A DNA stretch of 7,208 bases from Bacteroidota bacterium (lineage in GTDB: Bacteria > Bacteroidota > Bacteroidia > Chitinophagales > Chitinophagaceae). The notes beneath the pieces were generated by a model. The model had not been told where the DNA came from, made no database searches, and saw only the letters and a list, made by a program, of their open reading frames with translations. The number at the start of each line of letters is the position of its first letter. Positions within the stretch are counted from its first letter, which is position 1. Location: assembly GCA_029778965.1 (NCBI GenBank), contig JAKPBL010000058.1, positions 1-7,208 of the forward strand, in the 5' to 3' direction. Positions 6,308 through 7,208 of this stretch are shown piece by piece. Both the position numbers and the translations under genes were made by a program.

Positions 6308-6338
6308 CAATATTATACATTAGTTCCAGTACCTGCAA
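6308..6338 (-). promoter_or_regulatory. Bacteroidota-type promoter for the barrel-protein gene
   Basis: On the minus strand TTG (6338-6336) is followed by 20 bp and TAATATTG (6315-6308), which matches TAnnTTTG at all fixed positions but one (A for the first T of TTTG). The predicted transcription start is about 6304, giving a leader of roughly 4 nt to the first ATG or 10 nt to the second. The match is weaker than the other two promoters but has the same spacing. Confidence 0.5.
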
Positions 6339-6370
6339 TAGGGTTGGCGGGCGCTTCAAGGGCCGGCCGC

Positions 6371-7208
6371 TTAGTCTTCATCCATTTCCAGCAGCAGGTT
6401 AGCCACCAGGGCCGTCCACCCCGTCTGGTGCGAGGTACCCAGCCCCTGGCCGCTGTCGCCGTGGAAAAACTCATAGAATAAATGTGGCTCGCGGAAATGT
6501 TTTTCAGCCCACTCGGGCTGGTGTGCGGGGTGATACCTGAACTGGCCCGTTTCGCTGCGTTCAAATATTTTCAGCAGCCGCTTCGATAATTCGTTGGCGA
6601 TTTGCTTCAACGTAAGCCTCTTACCCGATTTAGCAGGGAACTCAAACGTGTAGGTATCACCGTAATACTGGTGGTATTTGCGCAGCGCCTGTATGATGAG
6701 GTAGTTGATGGGAAACCAGATAGGTCCGCGCCAGTTGGAATTGCCGCCGAACATCGAGCTGGTGCTGTCGCCCGGCTCATACTGAATGCGGTATTCGATG
6801 CCCTGGTAGCTGAACACGAAAGGATGCTCCTGGTAATGCTTCGATAAAGAGCGGATGCCGTAGTCTGAAAGGAACTCGGCCTCGTCGAGCAGCCGTTTCA
6901 GCAGGTGTTCCAGCCGGTCGCCGATCATAATGGCAAAAAGATAGTTGCCATCTTTGTTCTTTACTTCTATATCGGAAATGACCCGGCTAAGATCGGGGCG
7001 GGTGCGGCGGATCACCTCGAGGCGATTGTTGAATTCGCGCAATTTTTCAAACATCGACTCATTCATGATCTCTACGGCGAGCAGGGGAATGATCCCGACC
7101 AGCGAGCGGATCTTCAGCCGCTGGCTGGCGCCGTTTTCAAACTGAACGGCATCGTAGTAAAAGGCATCTTCTTCGTCCCATAACGAGATGTCTTTGTTGC
7201 CGATATGA
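6371..7208 (-). CDS. GH63/MGH1-like glycoside hydrolase (glucosidase), C-terminal part, 5' end outside window
   Basis: The visible part is the last 278 residues; the frame stays open to the right edge, so the Met encoded at 7064-7066 is internal, not the start. The fragment begins in DISLWDEEDAFYYD and continues with LKIRSLVGIIPLLAVEI, which match the (alpha/alpha)6-barrel glycosidases of the GH63/mannosyl-oligosaccharide-glucosidase-like and MGH1-like group. Further landmarks are FGGNSNWRGPIWFPINYL (visible residues about 153-170) and the C-terminal LFYEFFHGDSGQGLGTSHQTGW (about 243-264). By comparison with GH63 enzymes, the Glu in FYEFF is a candidate catalytic base; this is inference. Family members are inverting enzymes acting on alpha-glucosides or related sugars, and bacterial homologues of this type usually approach 900 residues. 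The N-terminal part and any signal peptide are not visible, so location and substrate stay open. The gene ends in TAA at 6371-6373. Confidence 0.88.
   Translation of the reverse strand, partial: HIGNKDISLWDEEDAFYYDAVQFENGASQRLKIRSLVGIIPLLAVEIMNESMFEKLREFNNRLEVIRRTRPDLSRVISDIEVKNKDGNYLFAIMIGDRLEHLLKRLLDEAEFLSDYGIRSLSKHYQEHPFVFSYQGIEYRIQYEPGDSTSSMFGGNSNWRGPIWFPINYLIIQALRKYHQYYGDTYTFEFPAKSGKRLTLKQIANELSKRLLKIFERSETGQFRYHPAHQPEWAEKHFREPHLFYEFFHGDSGQGLGTSHQTGWTALVANLLLEMDED

Noticed and set aside
6361..6370. GGCCGGCC palindrome just after the glycosidase stop as a terminator.
   Set aside because: The self-complementary core leaves no loop, no T-run follows on the minus strand, and the barrel-gene promoter lies close downstream.

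Overview
The window looks like ordinary chromosomal sequence from a Bacteroidota bacterium, most probably a Chitinophagaceae-like member. The evidence is the set of protein families (a SMUG2/DUF4918-type DNA glycosylase, exported proteins with short Bacteroidota-style signal peptides, a GH63-like glucosidase), the lack of strong Shine-Dalgarno sequences, and three promoter matches of the Bacteroidota type (TTG, 19-20 bp, TAnnTTTG). Base composition is moderate (about half G+C) and looks even across the genes. No tRNA, rRNA, CRISPR array, insertion sequence, integrase or phage gene is visible.

Layout. Two genes read rightward at the left end: a uracil-DNA glycosylase family protein (26-724) and, 22 bp later, a membrane acyltransferase of the acyltransferase-3 family (747-1808). 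The rest is leftward. In transcription order these are the 3' part of a GH63/MGH1-like glycoside hydrolase that enters from the right edge (6371-7208), a small exported beta-barrel-like protein (5410-6300), a CPA1-type Na+/H+ antiporter (3762-5363), and a large exported protein of unknown function (1851-3467). The acyltransferase and the unknown exported protein converge across a 42-bp gap with no obvious terminator.

The only sizeable non-coding stretch is 3468-3761 (294 bp). It separates the antiporter from the unknown exported gene. It holds a good promoter for the latter (TTG-N20-TAATTTTG) and three inverted repeats: a perfect 8-bp stem just upstream of the promoter, a perfect 8-bp stem GGGGTTTT/AAAACCCC, and an adjoining AT-rich imperfect palindrome.

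The genes do not form one obvious pathway: they cover DNA repair, envelope or polysaccharide acylation, ion homeostasis, carbohydrate hydrolysis and two envelope proteins. I see no convincing undescribed multi-gene system. The points most worth a second look are at the transcript and start-codon level. The acyltransferase promoter sits so close to its ATG that the mRNA should be leaderless, the barrel-protein gene has a similarly compressed promoter, and the unknown exported protein appears to start at TTG.
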